Shown here: positions 26,477 to 34,689 of the stretch, piece after piece
Numbering within the stretch: the first letter of the stretch is position 1
Layout of the letters: each line of letters opens with the position of its first letter
From: Acidimicrobiaceae bacterium
GTDB taxonomy: Bacteria; Actinomycetota; Acidimicrobiia; Acidimicrobiales; UBA8592
Direction of reading: 5' to 3'
NCBI GenBank assembly: GCA_024641655.1
Contig: JAHECR010000025.1
Location: 1-51,948, forward strand
Length of the DNA: 51,948 nucleotides
Notes under the pieces: generated by a model
Databases searched by the model: none
The model's input: only the letters and a program-made list of their open reading frames with translations
Told to the model about the DNA's origin: nothing
Program-made: the position numbers and the translations under genes

Positions 26477-29029
26477 GTGGGCACTGTGGCAACGCACAAG
26501 AAGACCAGAGCCGTCTCGACGCGCACGAAGACGAAGCGGCCCACGACCCGACGACCAGCGGCGAAGGCGACCAGCCGATCCGCAGCTGCAACGCGTTCGA
26601 CCGCGACTCGCTCGCCGCGGGCGCGCAAGCGCTCCTCGCTGGGCGTGGGAAAGGCCGTTCAGAACGCGTTCGACGGGCACCAGGCCGACGTGTGGGGTCT
26701 GACGCTGATCGGTCTCGGCCTCTTGTCGGGTCTGGGGATCTACGTCGACCTGGCCGGTCCCGTCGGCGGCGCCCTCCGCGCCGGCTTCGGCGCCGTGCTG
26801 GGCGTGACGCGAGTCTTCGCGCCGATCGCGCTCGTCATCGCCGGGCTCGCCCTCGTGACCGCCCCGGTGGGCAGAGCCGACCGGGCCCGTGCCTCGGCCG
26901 CCGACCGCGTGATCGGCCTCGCCGTTGGCGCCTTGTTGCTGTTCGTCGCGTGCACCGGTCTCCTCCACCTCGGTGCCGGCCGCCCGAGTTGGGGTGATCG
27001 GGCCCAGGACTTCATCGACGCCGGCGGGTTCCTCGGCTATGCCGTGGGTGCGCCGCTGTCTGCGGCACTGTCGATCTGGGGTGCGTCGCTCGTGCTGGCC
27101 GTCGTGGCCCTGCTCGGCGTGCTCGTGGCCACCGGCGTGAACCTCCTCGATGTCGCCCGGGTGCTCGGCCGTACGGGGGTATCGGTGACCCGTTCGTTCG
27201 CACGTGCCCTCCACCTCGCATCTGCACACGGCGAGCGCGTCGATGCGCTCGACGAGATCGGCGAGCCGATCATCTGCATCAACGGCGAGGAGCGGGCGGT
27301 CTCGAAGCGCTCCGTCGCCGTGTTCGATCAGGACCACGTAACGCTCGATCTCACCGCTGCCGACAAGCCCACCCACGACGTCGACGACGAGCCCGAGCCG
27401 GCGAAGCTCGAACCGGCGGCCGTAGCCGCCAAGTGGCGCAAGGACGTCGTTCCCGCCGCCGACGCCCACAGTCAGCAGCTCGAGATCGAGCTCGGCCCCG
27501 CCGCCAAGGGTTCGCCCTGGAAGCTCCCGGGCCTCAAGCTGCTCGACCGATCGAGGATCCAGAACATCAACGAGGCGCTCGTGGAAGAGCGTGGCCGGGT
27601 CCTCGAACGGGCGCTCGCAGCCCACGGGGTCGAGACCCGGCTCGTGGGCATGGTCGTCGGCCCCACCGTCACGCGCTATGAACTCGAGCTCGGTCCGGGC
27701 GTCAAGGTTGCCCGGGTCACGAGCCTGTACAAGGACATCGCGTATGCCATGGCGTCGCCCGACGTGCGCATCCTCGCCCCCATTCCCGGCCGTCAGGCGA
27801 TCGGCGTCGAGGTGCCGAACACCCAGCGTGAGATCGTCGCCCTCGGTGACATCCTGGCCTCCTCAGAGGCCCACAAGGCCACGGGCCCGCTCGAGGTGGC
27901 CGTCGGACGAGACATCAACGGCAAGTCCGTGCTGATGAACCTGGCCAAGATGCCGCACATCCTCATCGCCGGGGCGACCGGCGCCGGCAAGAGCTCTTGT
28001 ATCAACAGCATCGTGACCTCGATCCTCATGCGGACCACCCCCGAGCAGGTGCGCATGATTCTCATCGACCCGAAAATGGTCGAGATGTCACAGTACGAAC
28101 GGGTGCCACACCTGCTCACCCAGCCGGTCATCGATCCGAAGAAGGCGGCCAACGCCCTGCAGTGGGCATGCCGGGAGATGGATCGCCGCTACGAGCTGCT
28201 CTCCGAGGTCGGCTACCGCGACATCGGCGGTTACAACAGCGCCTTCGACAAGGGCACCATCGAGGCGCCGCCCGGCGCGATCGATGCAGATGGCGAGCCG
28301 AAGACCTACCCGCGCCTGCCCTACATCCTCGTCGTCGTCGACGAGTTGGCCGACCTCATGATGGTCGCGGCCCGCGACGTCGAGGACTCGATCTGCCGCA
28401 TCGCCCAGAAGGCTCGAGCGGTGGGAATTCACCTGGTGATCGCGACGCAGCGACCGTCGACCAACGTCATCACCGGCGTGATCAAGGCGAACGTTCCGGC
28501 CCGGCTCGCGTTCGCCGTGTCGAGCCTCACCGACAGCCGCGTCATCCTCGATCAGGCCGGAGCGGAGCGCCTCGTCGGTCAGGGCGACATGCTGCTGCTC
28601 GATCCCAAGTCGTCCAGTGCCAACCGGATCCAGGGGGCGTGGGTCAGCGAGGAGGAGGTCAAGCGGGTCGTCGGTCACTGGCGCAAGCAGGCCAAGGCCG
28701 TCGAGGTCGCCGACGACACCAACGTCACCGCTGCGTCCATCGCCATCACGGAAGTCCCGACAACGGGCGCGGCCGACACGCTGCCGGGCGGGTCCACCGG
28801 CGATGACGAGGAGGACGAACTCCTCCTCAAGGCGATGGAGCTGATCGTGGAATCCCAGCTCGGCTCCACCTCGATGCTCCAGCGCAAGCTCCGCGTCGGG
28901 TTTTCCCGAGCAGGTCGGCTGATGGATCTGCTCGAAGAGCGCGGGGTGGTCGGTCCGAGCGAGGGCTCGAAAGCTCGCGAGGTGCTGATGTCACCCGAGG
29001 AGCTCGAAGCGCTTCGAGCCGGTGTCTGA
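26477..29029 (+). CDS. ftsK: DNA translocase FtsK/SpoIIIE
   Basis: Septal ATP-driven DNA pump that clears chromosomes during division. After a basic, Ala/Thr/Ser-rich N-terminal stretch, hydrophobic helices span about residues 70-220. Next come a linker and the motor: Walker A GATGAGKSS near 499-507, then LIDPKMVEMSQYERVPHLL and VVDELADLMMVA (Walker B). The C-terminal gamma winged-helix (STSMLQRKLRVGFSRAGRLM) that reads KOPS-like sites is present. 850 residues from GTG 26477, which has GGAGG at 26462-26466. GTG 26486 lies 10 bases after a TAGCGT -10 and is an equally reasonable start; GTG 26450 is less likely. Confidence 0.95.
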   Translation: MGTVATHKKTRAVSTRTKTKRPTTRRPAAKATSRSAAATRSTATRSPRARKRSSLGVGKAVQNAFDGHQADVWGLTLIGLGLLSGLGIYVDLAGPVGGALRAGFGAVLGVTRVFAPIALVIAGLALVTAPVGRADRARASAADRVIGLAVGALLLFVACTGLLHLGAGRPSWGDRAQDFIDAGGFLGYAVGAPLSAALSIWGASLVLAVVALLGVLVATGVNLLDVARVLGRTGVSVTRSFARALHLASAHGERVDALDEIGEPIICINGEERAVSKRSVAVFDQDHVTLDLTAADKPTHDVDDEPEPAKLEPAAVAAKWRKDVVPAADAHSQQLEIELGPAAKGSPWKLPGLKLLDRSRIQNINEALVEERGRVLERALAAHGVETRLVGMVVGPTVTRYELELGPGVKVARVTSLYKDIAYAMASPDVRILAPIPGRQAIGVEVPNTQREIVALGDILASSEAHKATGPLEVAVGRDINGKSVLMNLAKMPHILIAGATGAGKSSCINSIVTSILMRTTPEQVRMILIDPKMVEMSQYERVPHLLTQPVIDPKKAANALQWACREMDRRYELLSEVGYRDIGGYNSAFDKGTIEAPPGAIDADGEPKTYPRLPYILVVVDELADLMMVAARDVEDSICRIAQKARAVGIHLVIATQRPSTNVITGVIKANVPARLAFAVSSLTDSRVILDQAGAERLVGQGDMLLLDPKSSSANRIQGAWVSEEEVKRVVGHWRKQAKAVEVADDTNVTAASIAITEVPTTGAADTLPGGSTGDDEEDELLLKAMELIVESQLGSTSMLQRKLRVGFSRAGRLMDLLEERGVVGPSEGSKAREVLMSPEELEALRAGV

Positions 29030-29053
29030 GTCGGTCCCGACGCGCTCCCCATC

Positions 29054-29059
29054 TAGCCT
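29054..29059 (+). promoter_or_regulatory. -10 TAGCCT before the cation exchanger
   Basis: TAGCCT, exactly 6 bases, then ATG 29066: a leaderless start in the short ftsK-exchanger gap. Confidence 0.5.
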
Positions 29060-29065
29060 CTCGTC

Positions 29066-30106
29066 ATGGCCCTGTCCATCGCGCTCCTGATCATCGGCCT
29101 GGCTCTGCTCACCTACAGCGCCGAGCACTTCGTGGTCGGCGCCGGCCGCCTCGCCCTCAGGCTGAACGTCTCGGCGGTCCTGGTCGGTGCCGTCGTCGTC
29201 GGGTTCGGTACCAGCGCGCCGGAGCTGCTGGTCAGCGCCAGCGCAGCGGCCCGCGCCGACCTCGACCTCGCTGCGGGCAACGTGATCGGGTCGGTCGTCG
29301 CCAACCTCACGCTGGTCCTCGGGATCGCCGCGCTGTTGGCTCCGGTCACCGTCAGCCGAACAACGCTGCTTCGTGAGGCGCCGCTGTCGATCGTGGGCGT
29401 GCTGCTGTTCGCGTGGATGATCCAGGGCGACGTCACCCGGGTCGAAGGCGGTCTGCTCGCCGCCGGCCTGCTGGTGGCCGTGGCAATCCTGGTGTGGGAG
29501 AGCCGCAGGGATGCTCGCTCGGGGACCGACGAGGTCAGCCTGGTGCTCGAAGAGCTCGACCTCGACGCCCCCGAGGCCATCGACCTCTGGTCGGAGGGAC
29601 TGCGGACCTTCGCCGGACTCGTGGGGACCGTGGTCGGCTCGCAGATGCTCGTGGAGGGCGCCATCGACCTCGCCGACCGAGCCGGTGTCAGCAGCGGCTT
29701 CGTCGGGCTGAGCCTCGTCGCCATCGGGACCTCGCTGCCCGAGCTGGTGACCTCGATCGTGGCGGCGCGCAAGGGCCACACCGACCTGATCATCGGGAAC
29801 CTGCTCGGCAGCAACATGTTCAACGGGCTGGCGATCGGCGCCGCGATGGGTCTCATCGGCCCCGGGACCGTCACCGATTCGGCGCTCACTGGGCCTGCGG
29901 CGATCGTCATGGTCGCCGTTGTCGCCGGTAGCACGCTGTTCATGCTCACCGGACGCACCATCGTGCGATGGGAAGCGCTGGTTCTGCTCGCGACCTACCT
30001 CGTGACCCTGCCGCTTCTCGCTGCCGACAGCGAGACAGGCAGCAACGCTGCGGGCCGAGTGTCAACGCCGGCGGTTGTGCTCATCTGGGACGTGCCCGAC
30101 GGTTGA
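29066..30106 (+). CDS. calcium/sodium antiporter family (CaCA, YrbG-like) membrane protein
   Basis: A 346-residue polytopic membrane protein with the two inverted alpha-repeats of CaCA exchangers: VGFGTSAPELLVSASAAARA with GNVIGSVVANL in the first half, and AIGTSLPELVTSIVAARKG with GNLLGSNMFNGL in the second. These hold the acidic ion-binding Glu residues. An acidic cytoplasmic loop at about 150-180 separates the halves. Ion specificity cannot be read. It ends with a short polar tail and converges with the flotillin gene. Confidence 0.92.
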   Translation: MALSIALLIIGLALLTYSAEHFVVGAGRLALRLNVSAVLVGAVVVGFGTSAPELLVSASAAARADLDLAAGNVIGSVVANLTLVLGIAALLAPVTVSRTTLLREAPLSIVGVLLFAWMIQGDVTRVEGGLLAAGLLVAVAILVWESRRDARSGTDEVSLVLEELDLDAPEAIDLWSEGLRTFAGLVGTVVGSQMLVEGAIDLADRAGVSSGFVGLSLVAIGTSLPELVTSIVAARKGHTDLIIGNLLGSNMFNGLAIGAAMGLIGPGTVTDSALTGPAAIVMVAVVAGSTLFMLTGRTIVRWEALVLLATYLVTLPLLAADSETGSNAAGRVSTPAVVLIWDVPDG

Positions 30107-30156
30107 CCCGTCGATGGGGCCTCGCGTGTGCCGCCACTCGGTCGACGGAGCGGAGC

Positions 30157-31608
30157 TCAGCTGGCGCCGTGGTCGCCGGTCGTGGGGGTGGGTTGCTGCG
30201 CGGCCTCTGCGGCCTCGAGGTCTTCGGCCAGTCGTCGCAGCTGTGGTGCGATGGCCTTGCCCTCGTCGATCTCGCCCAGGAACGACGGCAGCTTGATCCC
30301 GACGTTGGCGGCGAGCTCGTGCATCGGCGGCAGCGATCCCATCAGGCTCGACAGGAAGTTCGCGGTCTGGCCGCCCTGGCCGCTCCCCGATCCCGAGCCC
30401 GAGTCCCACACGGTGATCTTGTCGATCTGGAGGTTGGAGATCGCCTTGACCTGCTCCTCGACCAGCTTGGGCATCTGGTCGACGATCATCATGAGCGCCG
30501 CCAGCTCGGCGGAGCCACCTGCCTGGTCCATCATGGCGCCCAGACCCGTCGCCCGTTGGGTGAGTGACGCGAGGTACCCGGCGGCCTCGGCCTCCATCAT
30601 CGCCCGTAGGCCGTCGGCCTCACCCTGCTTGAGCCGTCGCACGCGTTCGGCTTCGGCCTCGGCGATGGTCTGGATCCGTTCCTTTTCGATCTCGGCAGGC
30701 ACGACGACGTTGGCGTACTCGGTCGCACGTTCGCGCTCGGCGCGTTCGTGTTCGGACTGACGTTCAGCCGCGTAGGCTTCCTGCGCGGCGCGAGCCTGGC
30801 TGACGCGTTCGGCGGCGATGGCGGCTCGTTCGGCTTCGGCCTCGGCCTGGCGCCGGCTCGAGTCGGAGTTCGCCACGACGACCTTGGCCTGGTTCTCGCC
30901 TTCGGTGGCTTGCGCGTTCGCTCGAGCCACCCTGATGCGCTGCTCGCGCTGGGCTTCGGCCGAGCCGATCTCGCCGTCTCGTTCCTGCTCGGCGACGCGC
31001 ACCTTGGCGTCGTTGATGGCGCGGGCCGCGGCTTCCCGACCCAGAGCGTCGATGTAGCCCGACTCGTCGGTGATGTCCTGGATGTTGACGTTGATGAGTT
31101 CGAGGCCGACCTTTCGCAGTTCGACCTCGAGCGACTCGGTGATCTTCTCGATCAACTTCTCCCGGTCGGCGTTGATCTCCTCGATGGGCATCGTGGCGAT
31201 CACCACGCGCATCTGGCCGAAGATGATGTCTCGGGCGAGCTCCTGGATCTGTTCGTTGGACTTGTGCAAGAGGCGCTCGGCGGCGTTCTCCATGACACCC
31301 GGGGCCTTGGAGACCGCGACCGTGAAGGTCGACGGCGTGTTGACGCGGATGTTCTGCTGTGAGAGGGCACCCTGGAGCTGGATGTCGATCGGGATCGGCG
31401 TCAGATCGAGCCAGGCGAAGCCCTGGACGATCGGATAGACCAGGGCGCCGCCGCCCTGCACGAGCTTGGCCGAGCCGCCCTCGTTCTGCTTGCCGTAGAT
31501 GACGAGGATGCGATCCGACGGGCAGCGCTGGTATCGGCTGGCGATGAACATGATCGCGCCGAAGAACATCGCGGCCAGGAAGACGATGAGGGCAACGATG
31601 GCTGGCAT
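30157..31608 (-). CDS. flotillin-like SPFH domain protein (YuaG/FloT type)
   Basis: Flotillins scaffold ordered membrane domains. The 483-residue product has an N-terminal membrane segment (about residues 3-24), then an SPFH domain (about 28-200, with LLHKSNEQIQELARDIIFGQ). A long Ala/Glu/Arg coiled-coil region at about 205-350, rich in AEAE-type repeats, is typical of flotillins. The Gly/Ser/Gln-rich part and C-terminal helices follow. The ATG has AAAGGA 7 bases upstream. It is 11 bases after an NfeD-like gene, and NfeD-flotillin pairs are the rule in bacteria. Confidence 0.93.
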   Translation of the reverse strand: MPAIVALIVFLAAMFFGAIMFIASRYQRCPSDRILVIYGKQNEGGSAKLVQGGGALVYPIVQGFAWLDLTPIPIDIQLQGALSQQNIRVNTPSTFTVAVSKAPGVMENAAERLLHKSNEQIQELARDIIFGQMRVVIATMPIEEINADREKLIEKITESLEVELRKVGLELINVNIQDITDESGYIDALGREAAARAINDAKVRVAEQERDGEIGSAEAQREQRIRVARANAQATEGENQAKVVVANSDSSRRQAEAEAERAAIAAERVSQARAAQEAYAAERQSEHERAERERATEYANVVVPAEIEKERIQTIAEAEAERVRRLKQGEADGLRAMMEAEAAGYLASLTQRATGLGAMMDQAGGSAELAALMMIVDQMPKLVEEQVKAISNLQIDKITVWDSGSGSGSGQGGQTANFLSSLMGSLPPMHELAANVGIKLPSFLGEIDEGKAIAPQLRRLAEDLEAAEAAQQPTPTTGDHGAS

Positions 31609-31619
31609 GGGTGGTCCTT

Positions 31620-32147
31620 TCAGGCCCGCTCGACGAGAACGGTGGAATGGTCGATCAGGTCGGTGACCCGGATCCGGGTCTTGGCGGCGATCGCGGCATC
31701 GTCGTCGGTGAAGGCGTCGACGATGGTGACACTGCCCGACGCGCTCAGCTCGACCTTGCCACTCCCGACCCGGGCCGGTGGAATGCTGAGGTAGACGGTG
31801 CCGACCGTGCCGATCGTGCTGCGGTAGTCGACGTTGCCGCTGCTGCTCAGCTTGCGTGCTTGCAGGAAGAGGAATCCGACCACCAGGAAGAACGCGGCGC
31901 CCACGCCGATGCCCGCGAGGATCGAGGCGGTGCCGCTCCAGCCGGCCTGGCGGGCTGCGAGGCCGGCCCAGCCGAACCCGCCGAAGAACGCGGTGAGGCT
32001 GCGTATCGAGAGGAAGCCGTCGAGGTCACCCGCGTCGACGTCGATGTCGGCGTCGAAGTCCATGTCGCCGCCGAACATCAGCAACAGGAGCTGAATGGCG
32101 AGGAAGGCCGACGCGGTGATGGCGATCACGAGGAAGAACATGCTCAT
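31620..32147 (-). CDS. NfeD-like membrane protein (flotillin partner)
   Basis: 175 residues. An N-terminal membrane helix (MSMFFLVIAITASAFLAIQL) is followed by an Asp-rich loop and two more helices at about 50-105. A C-terminal OB-fold-like beta domain begins near RSTIGTVGTVYLSIPP and carries SGSVTIVDAF. This is the short NfeD/YuaF class encoded with flotillins. The start at 32147 has a GAGGGGAG-like site about 9 bases upstream, whereas the longer frame extends into non-coding sequence. It is the first gene of the two-gene minus-strand operon. Confidence 0.85.
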   Translation of the reverse strand: MSMFFLVIAITASAFLAIQLLLLMFGGDMDFDADIDVDAGDLDGFLSIRSLTAFFGGFGWAGLAARQAGWSGTASILAGIGVGAAFFLVVGFLFLQARKLSSSGNVDYRSTIGTVGTVYLSIPPARVGSGKVELSASGSVTIVDAFTDDDAAIAAKTRIRVTDLIDHSTVLVERA

Positions 32148-32206
32148 GTCGTGGGCTCTCCCCTCGGAAACGTCGCCAGCAGACCGTCGGCACACCGCCG
32201 CCACAT

Positions 32207-32237
32207 ACGGTATCGGCCCCTCGGGGGTCGCTGTTAA
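32207..32237 (-). promoter_or_regulatory. candidate promoter of the nfeD-flotillin operon
   Basis: On the minus strand: -35 TTAACA (32232-32237), 19-base spacer and -10 TACCGT (32207-32212), giving a leader of about 55 bases. The spacer is slightly long. Confidence 0.4.
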
Positions 32238-32386
32238 TGCTTTGGGCGCCCCAACCGGGCCTTGACAATCCCGAGGTGCGTGAACCGTTCGCGCGGCTCG
32301 ATCCGACAGGGGAGGCAATGAGCTCATGCCTCGTCCCAGCGGCCATCCCCGACCAACCGCGTCGGAGCTTTCACACTAGATGACCG

Positions 32387-32929
32387 ATGACGACCGACGG
32401 AACGCGCGACGACACAGACGATCTGGCACTGGTTTCCAGGATCGCCGGCGGCGATCGCGACGCGCTCGACGAGTTGTACCGAGTCCACGCCGGCTGGTTG
32501 ACAGCGCGCCTGCAACGGCGCTGCTCGGACACGGAACTGGTCGACAGCGCGGTGCAGGACACCTTTCTGGCCGTCTGGCGAGGGGCCCGGCGCTATGACC
32601 GGTCGGGAGCGGTGGGTGCGTGGATCTGGGGGATCGGCGCGCGGCGACTGATCGACCAGATGCGTCGCCGCAAACCGGCGCCGTCAGATCTCACAACGGG
32701 GGCCATGCCTTGCGACAGCGCCGAGGATCAGGCACTGGCGGCAGGTCTGCAGGGTGATCTCGGCGACGCGTTCGCCCGGCTCGATCCGGACCTGCGAAAC
32801 GCTCTGATCGCCACGACCGTCGACGGGCTCTCCACCCGTGAGGCGGCCATCTTGCTCGGCGTGCCGCAGGGCACGATCAAGACGCGGCTGTCGCGAGCGC
32901 GCGCTCGGCTGCGAGAGGAGCTCACGTGA
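32387..32929 (+). CDS. ECF-family RNA polymerase sigma factor
   Basis: 180 residues with the two ECF domains: region 2 at about 20-90 (LVSRIAGGDRDALDELYRVH, AVQDTFLAVWRGARRYD, WIWGIGARRLIDQMRRRK) and region 4 at about 125-180 (LSTREAAILLGVPQGTIKTR then LSRARARLREEL). It should direct RNA polymerase to a small regulon. Its stop overlaps the next gene (GTGA), which encodes a membrane protein with an anti-sigma-like N-terminus. A TTGACA lies at 32262-32267 upstream with no clear partner -10. Confidence 0.92.
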   Translation: MTTDGTRDDTDDLALVSRIAGGDRDALDELYRVHAGWLTARLQRRCSDTELVDSAVQDTFLAVWRGARRYDRSGAVGAWIWGIGARRLIDQMRRRKPAPSDLTTGAMPCDSAEDQALAAGLQGDLGDAFARLDPDLRNALIATTVDGLSTREAAILLGVPQGTIKTRLSRARARLREELT

Positions 32930-33768
32930 GCAACGACAACCCGTCGGTTCCGGCACCTGACGTCGATCTGGCTCGCCGGTACGCAGTCGGTTCGGTCACC
33001 GCCGCAGAAGGCGTGCGGGTGGAGCAGGCAATGGAGCGGTCCGTCGCCTGGCGCGGCCTCGTCGGCGCTCACATCGACGGCGGCCGTCTCGATGCCGGCT
33101 TGGCGCTGGTGCACATCGAGCTCGACGCCCCGCGACGCGGGATCGTCGAGCGGTCGATGGTGCGCCTCGGGATGCCCGAACACGTCGCCCGGCTCATGGC
33201 CGCAACGCCCGTCCTGCGCCGTTCCTGGTTCCTCGCCTCGTTCCTGGTGTTGTTCTTCGGGATCGTGGCCGCCGGCGAGAACCGTCCGGCGCCCACGGTC
33301 GCGTACTTCCTTGCGTTGGCGCCGCTGGTGCCCGTGGTGGGTGTCGGGGTGGCCTACGGGCCCGGGATCGATCCGGCGCACGACATGGCCACCGCGACCC
33401 CGCTCAGCGGTCTGAGGCTCGTCCTGCTGCGGTCGGTGGCCGTCGTGGCGACCAGCGTGGCCGCCGGGGGCGTCTGCTCGCTGGTACTGGCCTCCCAGCA
33501 CGGTCTTCGGGCAATCGCGTGGATCCTGCCTGCGCTCGCCCTTACGGCCCTCGTGCTCGTCGTGGCGACCGTTTTGCCCACCAGGGTGGCGGCGGGGTCC
33601 GTCGGGGGGCTCTGGCTGCTCTTCGTGGCGGTCGTGGCCCGCGGTGCCGGCGCGCTCGTCTTGTTCGGCCCAGCGGCGCAGGTGGCGTATCTCGCTGCCG
33701 CGTTGGTCGGTCTGGGGCTGCTCGCGGTGCGGCGGGGTTCGTTCGAGATCGTCGAGGTCGCATCGTGA
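32926..33768 (+). CDS. membrane protein with anti-sigma-like N-terminus and six transmembrane helices
   Basis: The 280-residue product opens with a cytoplasmic part of about 98 residues. Its LARRYAVGSVTAAEGVRVEQ region resembles the small helical anti-sigma domains encoded after ECF factors, but I see no HxxxCxxC zinc motif. Six hydrophobic segments follow from about residue 100 to 270, more than the single helix usual for an anti-sigma factor and like an ABC-2-type permease. It overlaps the sigma gene (GTGA) and the ABC ATPase gene (GTGA). I infer a combined sensor/anti-sigma and permease; either role alone is possible. Confidence 0.65.
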   Translation: MSNDNPSVPAPDVDLARRYAVGSVTAAEGVRVEQAMERSVAWRGLVGAHIDGGRLDAGLALVHIELDAPRRGIVERSMVRLGMPEHVARLMAATPVLRRSWFLASFLVLFFGIVAAGENRPAPTVAYFLALAPLVPVVGVGVAYGPGIDPAHDMATATPLSGLRLVLLRSVAVVATSVAAGGVCSLVLASQHGLRAIAWILPALALTALVLVVATVLPTRVAAGSVGGLWLLFVAVVARGAGALVLFGPAAQVAYLAAALVGLGLLAVRRGSFEIVEVAS

Positions 33769-34628
33769 GCGCGGCGTCGCTCCGGGTTGCCGGCCTCGCG
33801 CACCGGTACGGGGCCCGCAACGCGCTCGAACACATCGACCTCCACGCGCTCGGCGGGGTCGTCTCGGTCCTCGGCCCCAACGGCGCCGGCAAGAGCACCC
33901 TCTTGCGCTGCATTGCCACCGTCCAACGGGCCACGAGGGGCACCATGCACATCGACGGCCTCGACGTCGGTCGCGAACCCGACCGGACCGAAGCGCGTCG
34001 GCGCATCGGGTACCTGCCCCAGCAGCCCGCGTTCGCACCCAGGGCAACGGTGTTCGACGTGGTCGACTACCTCGCGATCTGCAAGGAGCACCGTGACCGA
34101 CGGCGGCGCCATCGCGAGGTCGTCCGGGTGCTCGAGGCTGTCGACCTCGTCGATCGCCGCCATGAGCGGGTCGGCACGCTCAGCGGAGGGATGATCCGCA
34201 GGCTCGGTCTTGCCCAAGCCCTGCTCGGTGAGCCCCGCCTCCTCGTGCTCGACGAGCCGAGCGCCGGGCTCGACCCGGAGCAGCGGCTGTCACAGCGCGA
34301 TCTCCTGTCCCGTCTGGGAACCGTGGCGACGGTGGTGGTGTCCACACACGTGACCGAGGAGGCCGCCGCGGTGAGCTCCCGGGTGGTGGTGATCGCCGAG
34401 GGTCGCACTCGATTCGACGGGACTCCACGAGGCCTCGTGGCAACCGCCGAGGGGCGCGTCTGGGAGAGCGAACAAGCCGGCCCGCGCGCCCTGCGGAGCT
34501 GGCGGCTGCCCGACGGACGATTTCGCTGTGTCGGTGCGCCTCCGACGGGCGCGTTGCTGGTGGCACCCACGATGGAGGACGCGTACCTGTTGTGCGTGGG
34601 AGCGCAGCCGGTGGGGGGCGCGCGCTGA
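33765..34628 (+). CDS. ABC transporter ATP-binding protein
   Basis: 287 residues. The ATPase core is complete: Walker A GPNGAGKST, Q-loop GYLPQQPAF, signature LSGGMIRRLGLAQ, Walker B RLLVLDEPSAGLD and the H-loop STHVTEEA. A C-terminal extension of about 75 residues after the core is typical of ABC-2 drug or lipid exporters. GTG 33765 overlaps the stop of the membrane-protein gene, so the two are co-translated and probably form the transporter. No substrate-binding protein is encoded nearby, which points to export or sensing rather than import. Confidence 0.9.
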   Translation: MSAASLRVAGLAHRYGARNALEHIDLHALGGVVSVLGPNGAGKSTLLRCIATVQRATRGTMHIDGLDVGREPDRTEARRRIGYLPQQPAFAPRATVFDVVDYLAICKEHRDRRRRHREVVRVLEAVDLVDRRHERVGTLSGGMIRRLGLAQALLGEPRLLVLDEPSAGLDPEQRLSQRDLLSRLGTVATVVVSTHVTEEAAAVSSRVVVIAEGRTRFDGTPRGLVATAEGRVWESEQAGPRALRSWRLPDGRFRCVGAPPTGALLVAPTMEDAYLLCVGAQPVGGAR

Positions 34629-34677
34629 GCCGAAGGCGACCGCTCCGGCGGCACCGTTCACGCGACCGCCGGCTCTG

Positions 34678-34683
34678 TAGCCT
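34678..34683 (+). promoter_or_regulatory. -10 TAGCCT before rimO
   Basis: TAGCCT, exactly 6 bases, then GTG 34690: a leaderless start. Confidence 0.5.
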
Positions 34684-34689
34684 GAGCCC

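Noticed and set aside
25016..27625. 869-codon minus-strand frame opposite rnj, the secreted protein and ftsK
   Set aside because: It crosses three well-supported plus-strand features and shows no recognisable domain.
32262..32290. TTGACA as a full promoter for the ECF sigma gene
   Set aside because: No acceptable -10 at 16-18 bases; an ECF-type autoregulated promoter could not be convincingly drawn either.
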